DNA of 56,497 nt from a virus. This document shows positions 39,316-48,036 of this stretch, piece by piece (position 1 is the first letter of the stretch; every line of letters starts with the position of its first letter). The notes below the pieces were generated by a model. It did no database searches. It saw only the letters and a program-made list of their open reading frames with translations, and was not told the DNA's origin. The stretch lies in IMG/VR virus record IMGVR_UViG_3300044535_001837, positions 1 to 56,497 of that record; one strand, given 5' to 3'. The position numbers and the translations under genes were made by a program.

Positions 39316-42300
39316 ATGTCGAATTTAGCAACTATAGTAAACAACATATTAGCTGACAGTGGGATTGATGACATCAGTGTTGTCATTGGATCAGGCACTT
39401 CAGGTTATATACCTGTGTTTACATCTACCGGTAGAACTATTGGAAATAGTATTCTAAATCAAAGTGGAGGTAACTTATTAATTGGAGGGAACATTGCTCT
39501 TCATGCAGGAAACTTTAATTCATATGCTCCTACGCTAACAGGTGTAGGTGCTAGTGGTACTTGGGGTATTAGCATTACAGGTAATGCAGATACAGTTGAT
39601 GGTTACCACATGAATCAAAATTTATTGACTAGTTCAAGTCCTACATTTGCAGGACTTACTTCTAATGGGTCAATATTTGTAAATGGGGTTGGTGTATTTA
39701 CTTCATCTAGTGATCATCAGATTTCTTTAAGAAGTCCGGATGCATGGACAGGGATTGAATTCGATGATTCTCAAAGTGGATTTGACTATATATGGTTCAA
39801 TGGCATTTATCAAACCTTTGCTATTGGTGGAGGAGGAGCTAGTGTATTAGGGAAGAAACTTCACATTGATGGAGGGACAACTATTGGATCTAATTATGAT
39901 TCTACATCTGCTCCTAGTAATGGATTAAATGTTGAAGGAGCTATACAACAAGCAGGTAACCAAGTTCTTCATGCAGGAAATTTCAACTCTTATGCACCTA
40001 CCTTAACAGGTGGAGGAGCAAGTGGTACATGGGGTATTAGTATTACAGGTAATGCAAATACAGCAACTAACTTAAGTAATAGTTGGACTAATTGGAATTC
40101 AGTAGGAGGTATTGGTAGCGTTGTAGGAATGTTAGCATGGAAAAACTATGGTAATAATCATGTTATTTTTGATGCTTCTAACTCTACTTCACCAAGTGGT
40201 AGCGGTGTTAATAGTTCAAATCCTGATGTTACATGGTCAGCAAGTTATCCAACTTTAATGGGATGGAATGGATCATCTACATACGGAGTTCGTGTTGATA
40301 GTGCAAGATATTCAGATTTTGTTGGTGGATTTAGTGCAGCTACTTTTTATAGAAGTCTTGGGTTTGGTTCAGGTTATCCAAGTTGGAATTTGAATACAGT
40401 AGATCCTGATAGATCAGGATTTACTTATGGTAATGGAGGGCCTTATACAGGTCCATTTATACATATAGGTGCTAGTGGATATGGATTACAGTTTAATGCT
40501 CCTTATGGTGGGGATGGTTATGGGTTAGCATTTAGAACTAGAAATGGAGATACAGGAAGTTGGAACTCTTGGAGATATCCTGCTGTATACGGTGTAAATA
40601 TTAATGGTGGAGGAGCTTTATATGCTACAATTTATTATGATCAAAATGATACAGGATACTATGTTGATCCTGCATCAGGATCTAGAATGAATTCTATAAC
40701 CTATGACAATCTTTATTTTTCAGCAGATTCTACTTATGGGTTCTTAGGAAGAAACGTATACGCTGATACAGTAAATGGTAGAGGTTCGGATCCATTAGAA
40801 CTTAACTATTACGATGGTGGAGAGGTACACATTGGATCAGGTGGCTCAAAAGTTCTTAGATCGGGAACATTTTATTCTCCAATATTTTATGATTCTCAAG
40901 ATACTTATTATTATTTAGATCCTAACTCAACATCTAGAGTCAATGTGTTAGGAAGCTTTAGTCTTAGAAATAATTACACTGTAGATGTAGATCATACGTA
41001 TGGTATTTATTTTGATTCAGGAGGATCTAATGGTTATGCAATATATCGTGAAAGCGGTTCTTGGGCTTTTCCTTATCCTGATTTAAGAATTTCATTCCAT
41101 ACAGGAATTAAACTTGGAGCTAATGCTTCTTATAACGGTATAAGATTTTATACAGATACTGACATGGGCACACAAGTTATGTCAGTTAATAATGCATCTG
41201 ATGGAGTTGGGGGAGGTAATGTTTATGTAAATAATACTCTTGTTGCAGGTGACTCTTTAAGAGCTACTATTTTCTACGATTCTAATAATACAGGGTATTA
41301 TGTAGATCCAAGCTCTACATCAAATGATGCTCTTAGGATACAAGGAGGTGCTTTATTTGGGCCTAATCCTACATGGGGACAATATCTTGCAGTTGGTACA
41401 AATGGTCGTTGGTCCGGTTCTTATGCATCTGTTGCTACCACAGATGGAAATTTGCACTTAGATGCTAAAGATGGAAGTAATATTTATTTAGCTTGGTATA
41501 ATGGATCTGATGTAATTGTTGGTGGAGGTATTCAATCTACTATTTATTACGATAGAAATGATACAGGATTTTATGTTAATCCTAATAGTGCTTCAAGATT
41601 AAATATCATATACCCAAACACTAGTTATTTTGGAGTTGATGGTAATAAGGGATATGGTCAAGGGTTTGGAACATACTCATCGTCTCTACATAAGATAGCA
41701 TACATGTCTTTTGATTGGGATTCTAATTACGATACTTATTCAAATCATGGAATCGCTTCCACTAGTCGTTTTGGAGGTTTTTCAGATAGTATGAGTATTA
41801 ACTCATATAATGATATTAATTTAAGAATTGATACTAATGACAATGATTCATCTTCGTATGTAAGATTTCACCATCACACTACAGGAGAAAATACATTTGC
41901 ATACATAGGATACAACCATTGTATTAGTGAATTCCAAATGTTCCTTGCAGGCATGTATTGCACTAGCAGTTATTCAGGATATTGCTACAATGATGGATAT
42001 TATAATGGTGGATATAGTTCATCTGCTTACATGAGAAGTTCTGATTTTTGTCAAATATTTAATACAGGATTCTGTGGATTATATGTAGTTAATTATGGAC
42101 CATCAATAGATTTTGGTACATATAGTTTGATTCAGAGACCTTCTACAGGAGAATGCTTCTATTATGATGGTGGAAGTGGAACTCTTTATATAGGTGGTAA
42201 TATATGTCAAAACTATTATTCTGATTGTAAATACAAGGAAAACATTACAGAGATTGATTCAGCTCTTGATAAGATTGAAGCAATGCGTGGGGTTGAGTTT

Positions 42301-42546
42301 GATTGGAATGAATTAGGTGAAGAAGAAGCATTTAGAAAAGGACATGAGGTTGGAGTGATAGCACAAGAAGTTCAGGCTGTATATCCTCAAGCTGTCAGAG
42401 AAGTTTATAAAGAAAGAGAAGACCATGTAGCAACTGCTCTTGTTGTTGATTATGAAAAGTTCACACCTCTTCTTATTCAATCAATAAAAGAACTTAAGGT
42501 AAAAGTTGACAACATAAAATCTAGATTAGATGCAGGCGGTTTATAA
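39316..42546 (+). CDS. Tail fibre 2 with C-terminal S74 intramolecular chaperone (1,076 aa)
   Basis: A long beta-rich shaft contains four copies of IYYDxNDTGYYVDPxSxSR-type repeats (about residues 440, 530, 655 and 750) and two copies of LHAGNFNSYAPTLTG. Near the end, eight Cys occur in about 100 residues, unusual for a phage fibre. The last ~105 residues are the S74 chaperone: SDCKYKENITEIDSALDKIE, GVIAQEVQAVYPQAVRE, VDYEKFTPLLIQSIKELK. Such domains assemble the trimer and then cut themselves off at a Ser of the SD.K.KENI motif. It starts four bases after the first fibre gene. Confidence 0.85.
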   Translation: MSNLATIVNNILADSGIDDISVVIGSGTSGYIPVFTSTGRTIGNSILNQSGGNLLIGGNIALHAGNFNSYAPTLTGVGASGTWGISITGNADTVDGYHMNQNLLTSSSPTFAGLTSNGSIFVNGVGVFTSSSDHQISLRSPDAWTGIEFDDSQSGFDYIWFNGIYQTFAIGGGGASVLGKKLHIDGGTTIGSNYDSTSAPSNGLNVEGAIQQAGNQVLHAGNFNSYAPTLTGGGASGTWGISITGNANTATNLSNSWTNWNSVGGIGSVVGMLAWKNYGNNHVIFDASNSTSPSGSGVNSSNPDVTWSASYPTLMGWNGSSTYGVRVDSARYSDFVGGFSAATFYRSLGFGSGYPSWNLNTVDPDRSGFTYGNGGPYTGPFIHIGASGYGLQFNAPYGGDGYGLAFRTRNGDTGSWNSWRYPAVYGVNINGGGALYATIYYDQNDTGYYVDPASGSRMNSITYDNLYFSADSTYGFLGRNVYADTVNGRGSDPLELNYYDGGEVHIGSGGSKVLRSGTFYSPIFYDSQDTYYYLDPNSTSRVNVLGSFSLRNNYTVDVDHTYGIYFDSGGSNGYAIYRESGSWAFPYPDLRISFHTGIKLGANASYNGIRFYTDTDMGTQVMSVNNASDGVGGGNVYVNNTLVAGDSLRATIFYDSNNTGYYVDPSSTSNDALRIQGGALFGPNPTWGQYLAVGTNGRWSGSYASVATTDGNLHLDAKDGSNIYLAWYNGSDVIVGGGIQSTIYYDRNDTGFYVNPNSASRLNIIYPNTSYFGVDGNKGYGQGFGTYSSSLHKIAYMSFDWDSNYDTYSNHGIASTSRFGGFSDSMSINSYNDINLRIDTNDNDSSSYVRFHHHTTGENTFAYIGYNHCISEFQMFLAGMYCTSSYSGYCYNDGYYNGGYSSSAYMRSSDFCQIFNTGFCGLYVVNYGPSIDFGTYSLIQRPSTGECFYYDGGSGTLYIGGNICQNYYSDCKYKENITEIDSALDKIEAMRGVEFDWNELGEEEAFRKGHEVGVIAQEVQAVYPQAVREVYKEREDHVATALVVDYEKFTPLLIQSIKELKVKVDNIKSRLDAGGL

Positions 42547-42859
42547 TTGGAAATTAGGAAGAATAGAAGCTAAGAAAAGCTTTAGAGATAAGTTTGGTAA
42601 CGTAAGAGAAAACGTAATCAAATCAGTAGAACTAATTCTTGTAGGCGAGAAAGGTGATGATAGAAAAGAATATACTACTAATGTTTATTTTAACTTGATT
42701 GATCTATCTAATTTTAAAGATGCATCAACACTTTCAAAAGAGGAAGTACTTCAATGGGCACTTGAAAAAATTGATCCTAAAGAGAAACAGTATATTGAAA
42801 GAATTGTTAAATTACAGCTCAATGAAGAAGAGTCAAAGACTCTAACAATAGAACTATAA
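42530..42859 (+). CDS. DUF7936-like small tail-associated protein, copy 1 (109 aa)
   Basis: AVYNWKLGRIEAKKSF opens like the VYTWKV start of the 118-residue protein at 44125. Both then have a beta strand and a DG/DD turn, and end LSKEEVLQWALEKI versus LTEEIVLGWIQAVV. A family with this layout occurs downstream of tail fibres in cyanophages and other marine phages. It overlaps the fibre-2 stop by 17 bases. Possibly a fibre-assembly chaperone. Confidence 0.5.
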   Translation: MQAVYNWKLGRIEAKKSFRDKFGNVRENVIKSVELILVGEKGDDRKEYTTNVYFNLIDLSNFKDASTLSKEEVLQWALEKIDPKEKQYIERIVKLQLNEEESKTLTIEL

Positions 42860-42868
42860 TTTAATAAA

Positions 42869-43747
42869 ATGAACATTCTGCTTGATATCAATGGAGGGCT
42901 TGGCAAGAACATAGCCTCAACAGCATTTTGTGCAAGGATAAAAAAGAAATATCCTGAAAGTAAACTGATAGTATTTACATTTTGGAAAGATGCTTTTCTA
43001 AATAATCCTAATGTAGATGTATGTCTTGAAAAAGGAGAGGACAATGACTTCTATGAAAAGTACGTTGAAGGACAAGAGATTTTATTTTTAGTAACTGATC
43101 CGTATTTAATGAATGCCCATATGAATAAAAAGGAGCATTTAATACAGACATGGTTTTCAATGATTGGAGAGGAATACAATGATGAACTTCCTGAACTTTA
43201 TTTTACCAAACAAGAGAAGCAATACTACAATCAGTTTTTTAAGTTTCCAAAAGATGTATTTATAATTCAGGCTAATGGTGGAGGGAAACCTCAGCAGGGA
43301 ATGGATTCATATAATTGGGCTAGAGATATTCCACCTAATTTGGTCCAAAAAATTATTGATAAGTATAGTGAAGATTATTCTGTTGGAGTAATAAGACAAG
43401 GACATCAAATAAAGTATAACAATTGTCTAGATTTCAGAGACAAATGGAGAATGCTTGCAATAGGAATGAAGTCTTCAAATAAGAGACTATTTATAGATAG
43501 TTCTTTTCAGCATGTTGCAGCAGCATTAAATTTACCATCTACAGTTCTTTGGAGCGTAACTGATCCTAAAGTATTTGGGTACAAAATACATGATAACATA
43601 TTAGCAAATCCTCATACTAAATATCAAAAACCTACAGATATTGCAAATAAGTTTAGGTTTGTTGAACCTTTGCAAAATATGCCATATGAAAGTTTTAGCG
43701 AAGTTTTCAACTTTGATTCTATAATCAAATCTATTAATAGACAATGA
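42869..43747 (+). CDS. GT9-like (heptosyltransferase-type) glycosyltransferase (292 aa)
   Basis: Opens MNILLDINGGLGKNIASTAF, the GT9 opening with a Gly-rich loop, then RIKKKYPESKLIVFTFWKDA. The diagnostic nucleotide-sugar site is FIDSSFQHVAAALNLPSTVL followed by SVTDPKVFG (about 205-235). Related enzymes move heptose or similar sugars onto LPS. It is ATGA-coupled to a DUF6165 gene and sits between fibre genes, so it may glycosylate the fibre or alter the host surface against superinfection. Confidence 0.7.
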   Translation: MNILLDINGGLGKNIASTAFCARIKKKYPESKLIVFTFWKDAFLNNPNVDVCLEKGEDNDFYEKYVEGQEILFLVTDPYLMNAHMNKKEHLIQTWFSMIGEEYNDELPELYFTKQEKQYYNQFFKFPKDVFIIQANGGGKPQQGMDSYNWARDIPPNLVQKIIDKYSEDYSVGVIRQGHQIKYNNCLDFRDKWRMLAIGMKSSNKRLFIDSSFQHVAAALNLPSTVLWSVTDPKVFGYKIHDNILANPHTKYQKPTDIANKFRFVEPLQNMPYESFSEVFNFDSIIKSINRQ

Positions 43748-44112
43748 TAGTTGAAGTATCAGTTGGTGAATTGCTAGATAAGTGGACGATACTTAAGATT
43801 AAGTCTGAGATGATTTCAGATTGTGGTAAACTTATGAATGTAAAAAAAGAAAGAGATTATCTTTATAAGCAAATCTTAACTATCGATGGGTTGATCAATG
43901 ATGATCTTTGTGAGTATTTGCTAGATACTAATTATAGTCTTTGGGAAGTTGAAGATAGCTTGAGGAGTTTAGAGTCTAAGAAAAAGTTTGATGAATCATT
44001 TATATCTTTGGCTAGAAGTGTTTACAAGCTAAATGATTTAAGAGCAGAGATTAAAAGAAAAATTAATTTAAAATATAAGTCTAACTTTGTAGAAGAAAAA
44101 TCATACATCTAA
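43744..44112 (+). CDS. DUF6165-like protein (122 aa)
   Basis: IVEVSVGELLDKWTILKIKS and LMNVKKERDYLYKQI match the SxGELxDKxTILxIK...N..KE...L pattern of DUF6165, a helical family often found near sugar-transferase genes. The 4-base overlap with the glycosyltransferase suggests a shared role, perhaps as an accessory subunit. Function not established. Confidence 0.6.
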   Translation: MIVEVSVGELLDKWTILKIKSEMISDCGKLMNVKKERDYLYKQILTIDGLINDDLCEYLLDTNYSLWEVEDSLRSLESKKKFDESFISLARSVYKLNDLRAEIKRKINLKYKSNFVEEKSYI

Positions 44113-44124
44113 AAATAAAAAAAA

Positions 44125-44481
44125 ATGGTTTACACTTGGAAAGTAACAGGCATGAAGGGAATAGATTTGCCTAATGAGCCAAATACAATTATACAGACTT
44201 ATTGGACAAAAACCGGAACTGATGATCAAGGTAATGAAGGAATATTTACAGGAGCAACTCCTTTTAATCCTGCTGACATTGATCCTGCTAATTTTATTCC
44301 TTACGATCAACTAACAGAAGAGATTGTACTTGGATGGATTCAAGCTGTTGTTGTTGGATCTTATGCAGAACACGTTGATGCTCAGATTCAAAAACAGATT
44401 GATTCTAAAAAAGTTAAAGATGAGCCACTTCCTTGGGCACCTCCTACTCCTCCTCCTACACCTATTGTAACCGCAGAATAA
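44125..44481 (+). CDS. DUF7936-like small tail-associated protein, copy 2 (118 aa)
   Basis: MVYTWKVTGMKGIDLPNEPN, then TYWTKTGTDDQGNEGIFTGA, ADIDPANFIPYDQLTEEIVL with GWIQAVV: close to DUF7936 proteins of cyanophage tail-fibre regions. The C-terminal Pro-rich tail (PPTPPPTP) is an addition. It is paralogous to the gene at 42530-42859, with the glycosyltransferase pair lying between them. Confidence 0.65.
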   Translation: MVYTWKVTGMKGIDLPNEPNTIIQTYWTKTGTDDQGNEGIFTGATPFNPADIDPANFIPYDQLTEEIVLGWIQAVVVGSYAEHVDAQIQKQIDSKKVKDEPLPWAPPTPPPTPIVTAE

Positions 44482-44482
44482 T

Positions 44483-44722
44483 ATGTCAACTATCAACTCA
44501 TACGCTACAGATACTAATGTATCTTATAACGATAAGCTTATTGGGACTGATGCTGAAGACAGCAACAAGACTAAGAACTTTACCATTGGAAGCATTTTAT
44601 CTATGCCACTTCCAAATGTACCTGTATACCCTAACAATGCAGCAGCCATTGCAGCAGGACTAACTGTTGGACGAGTTTATAGAATTACAGGAAGTACAGG
44701 ACAACTAGCGGTTGTATTTTAA
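44483..44722 (+). CDS. Miniature tail-fibre adaptor protein (79 aa)
   Basis: The first 40 residues (STINSYATDTNVSYNDKLIG, DSNKTKNFTIGSIL) align with the N-terminal adaptor of the 1,280-residue fibre (SQISSYPILSNPTLSDLLIG, LNLTKNFSISSIG). The C-terminal part YPNNAAAIAAGLTVGRVYRI with STGQLAVVF is a short terminal fold seen at the ends of fibre proteins. It looks like a fibre with adaptor and tip but no shaft, or the remnant of a deleted fibre. Confidence 0.6.
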   Translation: MSTINSYATDTNVSYNDKLIGTDAEDSNKTKNFTIGSILSMPLPNVPVYPNNAAAIAAGLTVGRVYRITGSTGQLAVVF

Positions 44723-44749
44723 ATACATTCCGAAATAAAATTTAATCTA

Positions 44750-44977
44750 ATGGACATAAGAAAAATATCAGTAGGACCTGATTATAAAGGTAGCTCAATG
44801 CATTACATTGTAGGACAAAAAGTTCTTGGTGATACATATGAAATAGAGGCTATCCTTTTTAATGTTGACTTAGGATCAATACGTGTTTATATTAGAAACG
44901 AAAAGAATGAGACTGTAATGTGGAAAGAATTCAACCACAATATGCCTATTTCAATTGAATACAATATAAACTACTAA
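44750..44977 (+). CDS. Small beta-rich protein, unknown (75 aa)
   Basis: MDIRKISVGPDYKGSSMHYI... with strands GDTYEIEAILFNVDLGSIRV and NETVMWKEFNHNM. It shares a base with the next start (TAATG). Small and beta-rich, next to tail and packaging genes; no family recognised. Confidence 0.55.
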   Translation: MDIRKISVGPDYKGSSMHYIVGQKVLGDTYEIEAILFNVDLGSIRVYIRNEKNETVMWKEFNHNMPISIEYNINY

Positions 44978-45540
44978 TGAAATCCCCATTCGATTTTATC
45001 GTTAGACCAATAAATGGTGAGCGATACAATAACACCAAGGAAAGTGGTGGCGTTGAAATAATTGTCAATACATCAGAAGAAGACCATAGGTTCTCCAATA
45101 GATATGCTGAGGTTATTGAGGTCCCCTATGGATATGATGGTCCTATACAAGCAGGTGATATCTTATTGGTTCACCATAATGTGTTTAAGTTCTATAATGA
45201 CATTAGAGGAAGACGTAAGAGTGGGCGTGCATTTTTTAGAGACGATCAGTTTTTTATAGAGCCTGATCAGTTTTTTATGTACAAGCGTAATGGAGAATGG
45301 CATACTTACAATCGATTTTGTTTTGTAAAGCCTATACCGGCAATTGAGAGTTACATCATGAAGCCATTTACTCATGAGCCTCTTATGGGGGAGATGGTGT
45401 ATCCAAATGAATACTTAATTTCACAGGGTATAAAGTCAGGAGATATTGTTTGTTTCAAGCCTGACAGTGAGTATGAGTTTGATGTTGATGGAGAAAAACT
45501 TTATAGGATGTTTGACCATCAAATAACTATGGTGCTATGA
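44977..45540 (+). CDS. Two-barrel GroES-like protein beside the terminase (187 aa)
   Basis: Residues 1-115 follow a GroES-like order: a loop (YNNTKESGGVEIIV), then NRYAEVIEVPYGYDGPIQAG followed by DILLVHHNVFK, the G.V..V..G......vkvGD.vl pattern. Residues about 130-187 repeat it in shorter form (LMGEMVYPNEYLISQGIKSG, then DIVCFKPDSEYEFDVDGEKL and DHQITMVL). This would be a fused pair of GroES-type barrels. It overlaps the TerS-like gene by ATGA. The fold is inferred; it could also be an unrelated beta protein. Confidence 0.4.
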   Translation: MKSPFDFIVRPINGERYNNTKESGGVEIIVNTSEEDHRFSNRYAEVIEVPYGYDGPIQAGDILLVHHNVFKFYNDIRGRRKSGRAFFRDDQFFIEPDQFFMYKRNGEWHTYNRFCFVKPIPAIESYIMKPFTHEPLMGEMVYPNEYLISQGIKSGDIVCFKPDSEYEFDVDGEKLYRMFDHQITMVL

Positions 45541-45830
45541 GAGATCCTAAGGAAATAAAACTTAAGATAATTGAAGCAGGTCATCAGGCTGTAGAGCAGT
45601 TAATTAAGGTTGCTAAGGAAGCAATTATAAAGCACGAGGATGATGATGAGTTGTCTGCTGACAGATTAAAGAATGCTGCAGCTACAAAGAAGTTAGCCAT
45701 CTTTGATGCGTTTGAGATTCTAAATAGAATAGAGTCTGAACGTGAAGCTCTTGAGATGTTGGATAAAGGAGTGAACAGAACAGAAACCAAACAAGGATTT
45801 GCAGAGCGAAGGTCTATATCGAATCGTTAA
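45537..45830 (+). CDS. Probable small terminase subunit (97 aa)
   Basis: A short helical protein with a long central coiled-coil-like segment (EIKLKIIEAGHQAVEQLIKV, AATKKLAIFDAFEILNRIES). It sits immediately before and overlaps TerL by 32 bases, the usual TerS position. It lacks an obvious N-terminal helix-turn-helix and is shorter than most TerS proteins, so the call rests on position and helical character. Confidence 0.5.
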   Translation: MRDPKEIKLKIIEAGHQAVEQLIKVAKEAIIKHEDDDELSADRLKNAAATKKLAIFDAFEILNRIESEREALEMLDKGVNRTETKQGFAERRSISNR

Positions 45831-48036
45831 GGACTATGTTCCTCAAAACGCTATCAGTAAAAAGAATGGCGGTAGATCATGGTTATATGGCTATAATGAG
45901 CAATATGACATGGTCGTTATATCTAGGACCGGTGAGATAGGTGATATCATAAATATCTCAGGACTTTATATTGCGTTACCTAAAGCACCTAAAGAGGTAT
46001 ATAAAAGATCAGATAAGACTTCAGAACAATATTGGGAAAGACATGACTTACCTAAAGAGCTGTCAAAGATACAGTCAATCTTCCATTGGAACGAGATGCC
46101 TGCTGAGTTTAAGGACAGGTGGGTAGACTATATTGAGACAGAGTTTGATAGACGTGAGGATGGGATGTGGTTCATGAACAATGGAGAACCAACATACATT
46201 ACAGGATCTCATTACATGTATCTTCAATGGTCAAGCATTGACGTAGGATATGCAGACTACCGTGAAGCAAACAGAATATTCTTTATATTTTGGGAAGCAT
46301 GTAGAGCTGATAGTAGATCCTTTGGTATGATATACCTAAAGATTAGACGTTCAGGATTCTCATTCATGTCATCGTCTGAATGCGTTAACATAGCCACTCT
46401 TGCTCGTGATTCTCGTGTTGGCATCTTATCAAAGACAGGTGCTGATGCTAAGAAGATGTTTACTGATAAAGTGGTACCAATAAATAGTAGACTACCATTC
46501 TTCTTTAGACCTATTATGGATGGTATGGATAAGCCAAAGACTGAGCTTGCGTACCGGGTACCTGCATCAAAGATTACAAAGAAGAACATGGCAACAGCTT
46601 CTGATAATGAAGTAATTGGTCTTGATACTACTATAGATTGGAAGAACACTGAAGAAAACTCTTATGATGGTGAGAAGCTATTGTTCTTAGCACATGACGA
46701 ATCTGCAAAGTGGGTAAAGCCAAATAACATTCTTAACAATTGGAGGGTAACCAAAACCTGTCTTAGAGTTGGTAGCAAGATCATTGGCAAATGCATGATG
46801 GGATCTACCTCTAATGCTCTAAGCAAAGGTGGTGATAACTATAAGAAACTATATGAAGACTCAAATGTACTTCAAAGAAATGCTAATGGTCAAACTAAGA
46901 GCGGTCTATACTCACTGTTTATTCCAATGGAATGGAACATGGAAGGATTCATTGATAGGTATGGTATGCCTGTATTTAGAAAACCTTCTACTCCTATCAT
47001 TGGTGTTGACAACCAAATGATAAAAAACGGTGCTATTGATTATTGGGAAGCTGAGGTTGACTCATTGAAGAATGATGCCGATGCACTCAATGAGTTTTAT
47101 AGACAGTTCCCTAGAACAGAGAGTCATGCTTTCCGTGATGAGAGCAAGTCATCTATATTTAACTTGACAAAGATCTATCAGCAAATAGACTATAATGATT
47201 CAAACATAGAAGGTCAACTAATAACACGTGGATCCTTTCATTGGAGAGATGGTGAGAAGGATGGTAAAGTTATATGGACACCTGATCAACGTGGTAGGTT
47301 TTTGATAAGTTGGTTTCCCCCACCACATATGCAGAACAATGTATCTACAAGGAATGGTGTGAAGTATCCGGGGAATGAACACCTAGGGTCATTCGGATGT
47401 GACCCTTATGATATATCAGCAGTTGTAGGTGGACGTGGATCTAATGGTTCGTTACATGGTATGACTAAGTACCACATGGATGATGCTCCTGTAAATCAAT
47501 TCTTCTTAGAGTATATTGCTAGACCACAAACAGCTGAGATATTCTTTGAGGATGTATTGATGGCATGTGTATTTTATGGAATGCCAATGCTTGCAGAGAA
47601 TAATAAAGCTCGTATATTATATCACTTTAAGAATAGAGGGTATAGAGCATTCTCATTGAATAGACCGGATAGAGTATTGAATAAGCTTAGTAAGACAGAA
47701 CGTGAGCTTGGAGGTATACCAAACTCTTCAGAAGAAGTTAAGCAGGCACATGCATCAGCTATTGAAACTTATATTGAAAAGTTTGTTGGGATTGATTCTA
47801 CAGGATCATATAGACCTACAGATGAAATAGGTAATATGCCATTCACTAGAACATTAGAAGATTGGGCTAAATTTGATATTAATGATAGAACTAAACACGA
47901 TGCTTCAATTAGTTCAGGATTAGCTATAATGGCAAATCAAAAGCACGTATATTTACCTGATAAAAAAGAGTCAAAAATTAGTGTTAGTTTTGCAAGGTAC
48001 ACTAATAGTGGAACAAGAAGTGAGCTTATTAGATGA
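45799..48036 (+). CDS. terL: Terminase large subunit (745 aa)
   Basis: A two-domain packaging motor. ATPase: adenine-region text YITGSHYMYLQWS, a deviant Walker A KIRRSGFSF (about 181-189, with the Lys at the front as in lambda gpA), Walker B LLFLAHDE (about 294-301) and coupling motif MMGSTSN. Nuclease: GSFGCDPYDI (about 530) with later acidic residues in FFEDVLMACVFYG. It pumps DNA into the prohead through the portal, encoded by the next gene with a 4-base overlap. It is longer than the typical 450-650 residues. Confidence 0.9.
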   Translation: MQSEGLYRIVKDYVPQNAISKKNGGRSWLYGYNEQYDMVVISRTGEIGDIINISGLYIALPKAPKEVYKRSDKTSEQYWERHDLPKELSKIQSIFHWNEMPAEFKDRWVDYIETEFDRREDGMWFMNNGEPTYITGSHYMYLQWSSIDVGYADYREANRIFFIFWEACRADSRSFGMIYLKIRRSGFSFMSSSECVNIATLARDSRVGILSKTGADAKKMFTDKVVPINSRLPFFFRPIMDGMDKPKTELAYRVPASKITKKNMATASDNEVIGLDTTIDWKNTEENSYDGEKLLFLAHDESAKWVKPNNILNNWRVTKTCLRVGSKIIGKCMMGSTSNALSKGGDNYKKLYEDSNVLQRNANGQTKSGLYSLFIPMEWNMEGFIDRYGMPVFRKPSTPIIGVDNQMIKNGAIDYWEAEVDSLKNDADALNEFYRQFPRTESHAFRDESKSSIFNLTKIYQQIDYNDSNIEGQLITRGSFHWRDGEKDGKVIWTPDQRGRFLISWFPPPHMQNNVSTRNGVKYPGNEHLGSFGCDPYDISAVVGGRGSNGSLHGMTKYHMDDAPVNQFFLEYIARPQTAEIFFEDVLMACVFYGMPMLAENNKARILYHFKNRGYRAFSLNRPDRVLNKLSKTERELGGIPNSSEEVKQAHASAIETYIEKFVGIDSTGSYRPTDEIGNMPFTRTLEDWAKFDINDRTKHDASISSGLAIMANQKHVYLPDKKESKISVSFARYTNSGTRSELIR

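Noticed and set aside
45799-48036. Possible frameshift or broken TerL because of the missing GKS/T
   Set aside because: The frame is intact, and the deviant Walker A aligns with the lambda type; all other motifs are present.
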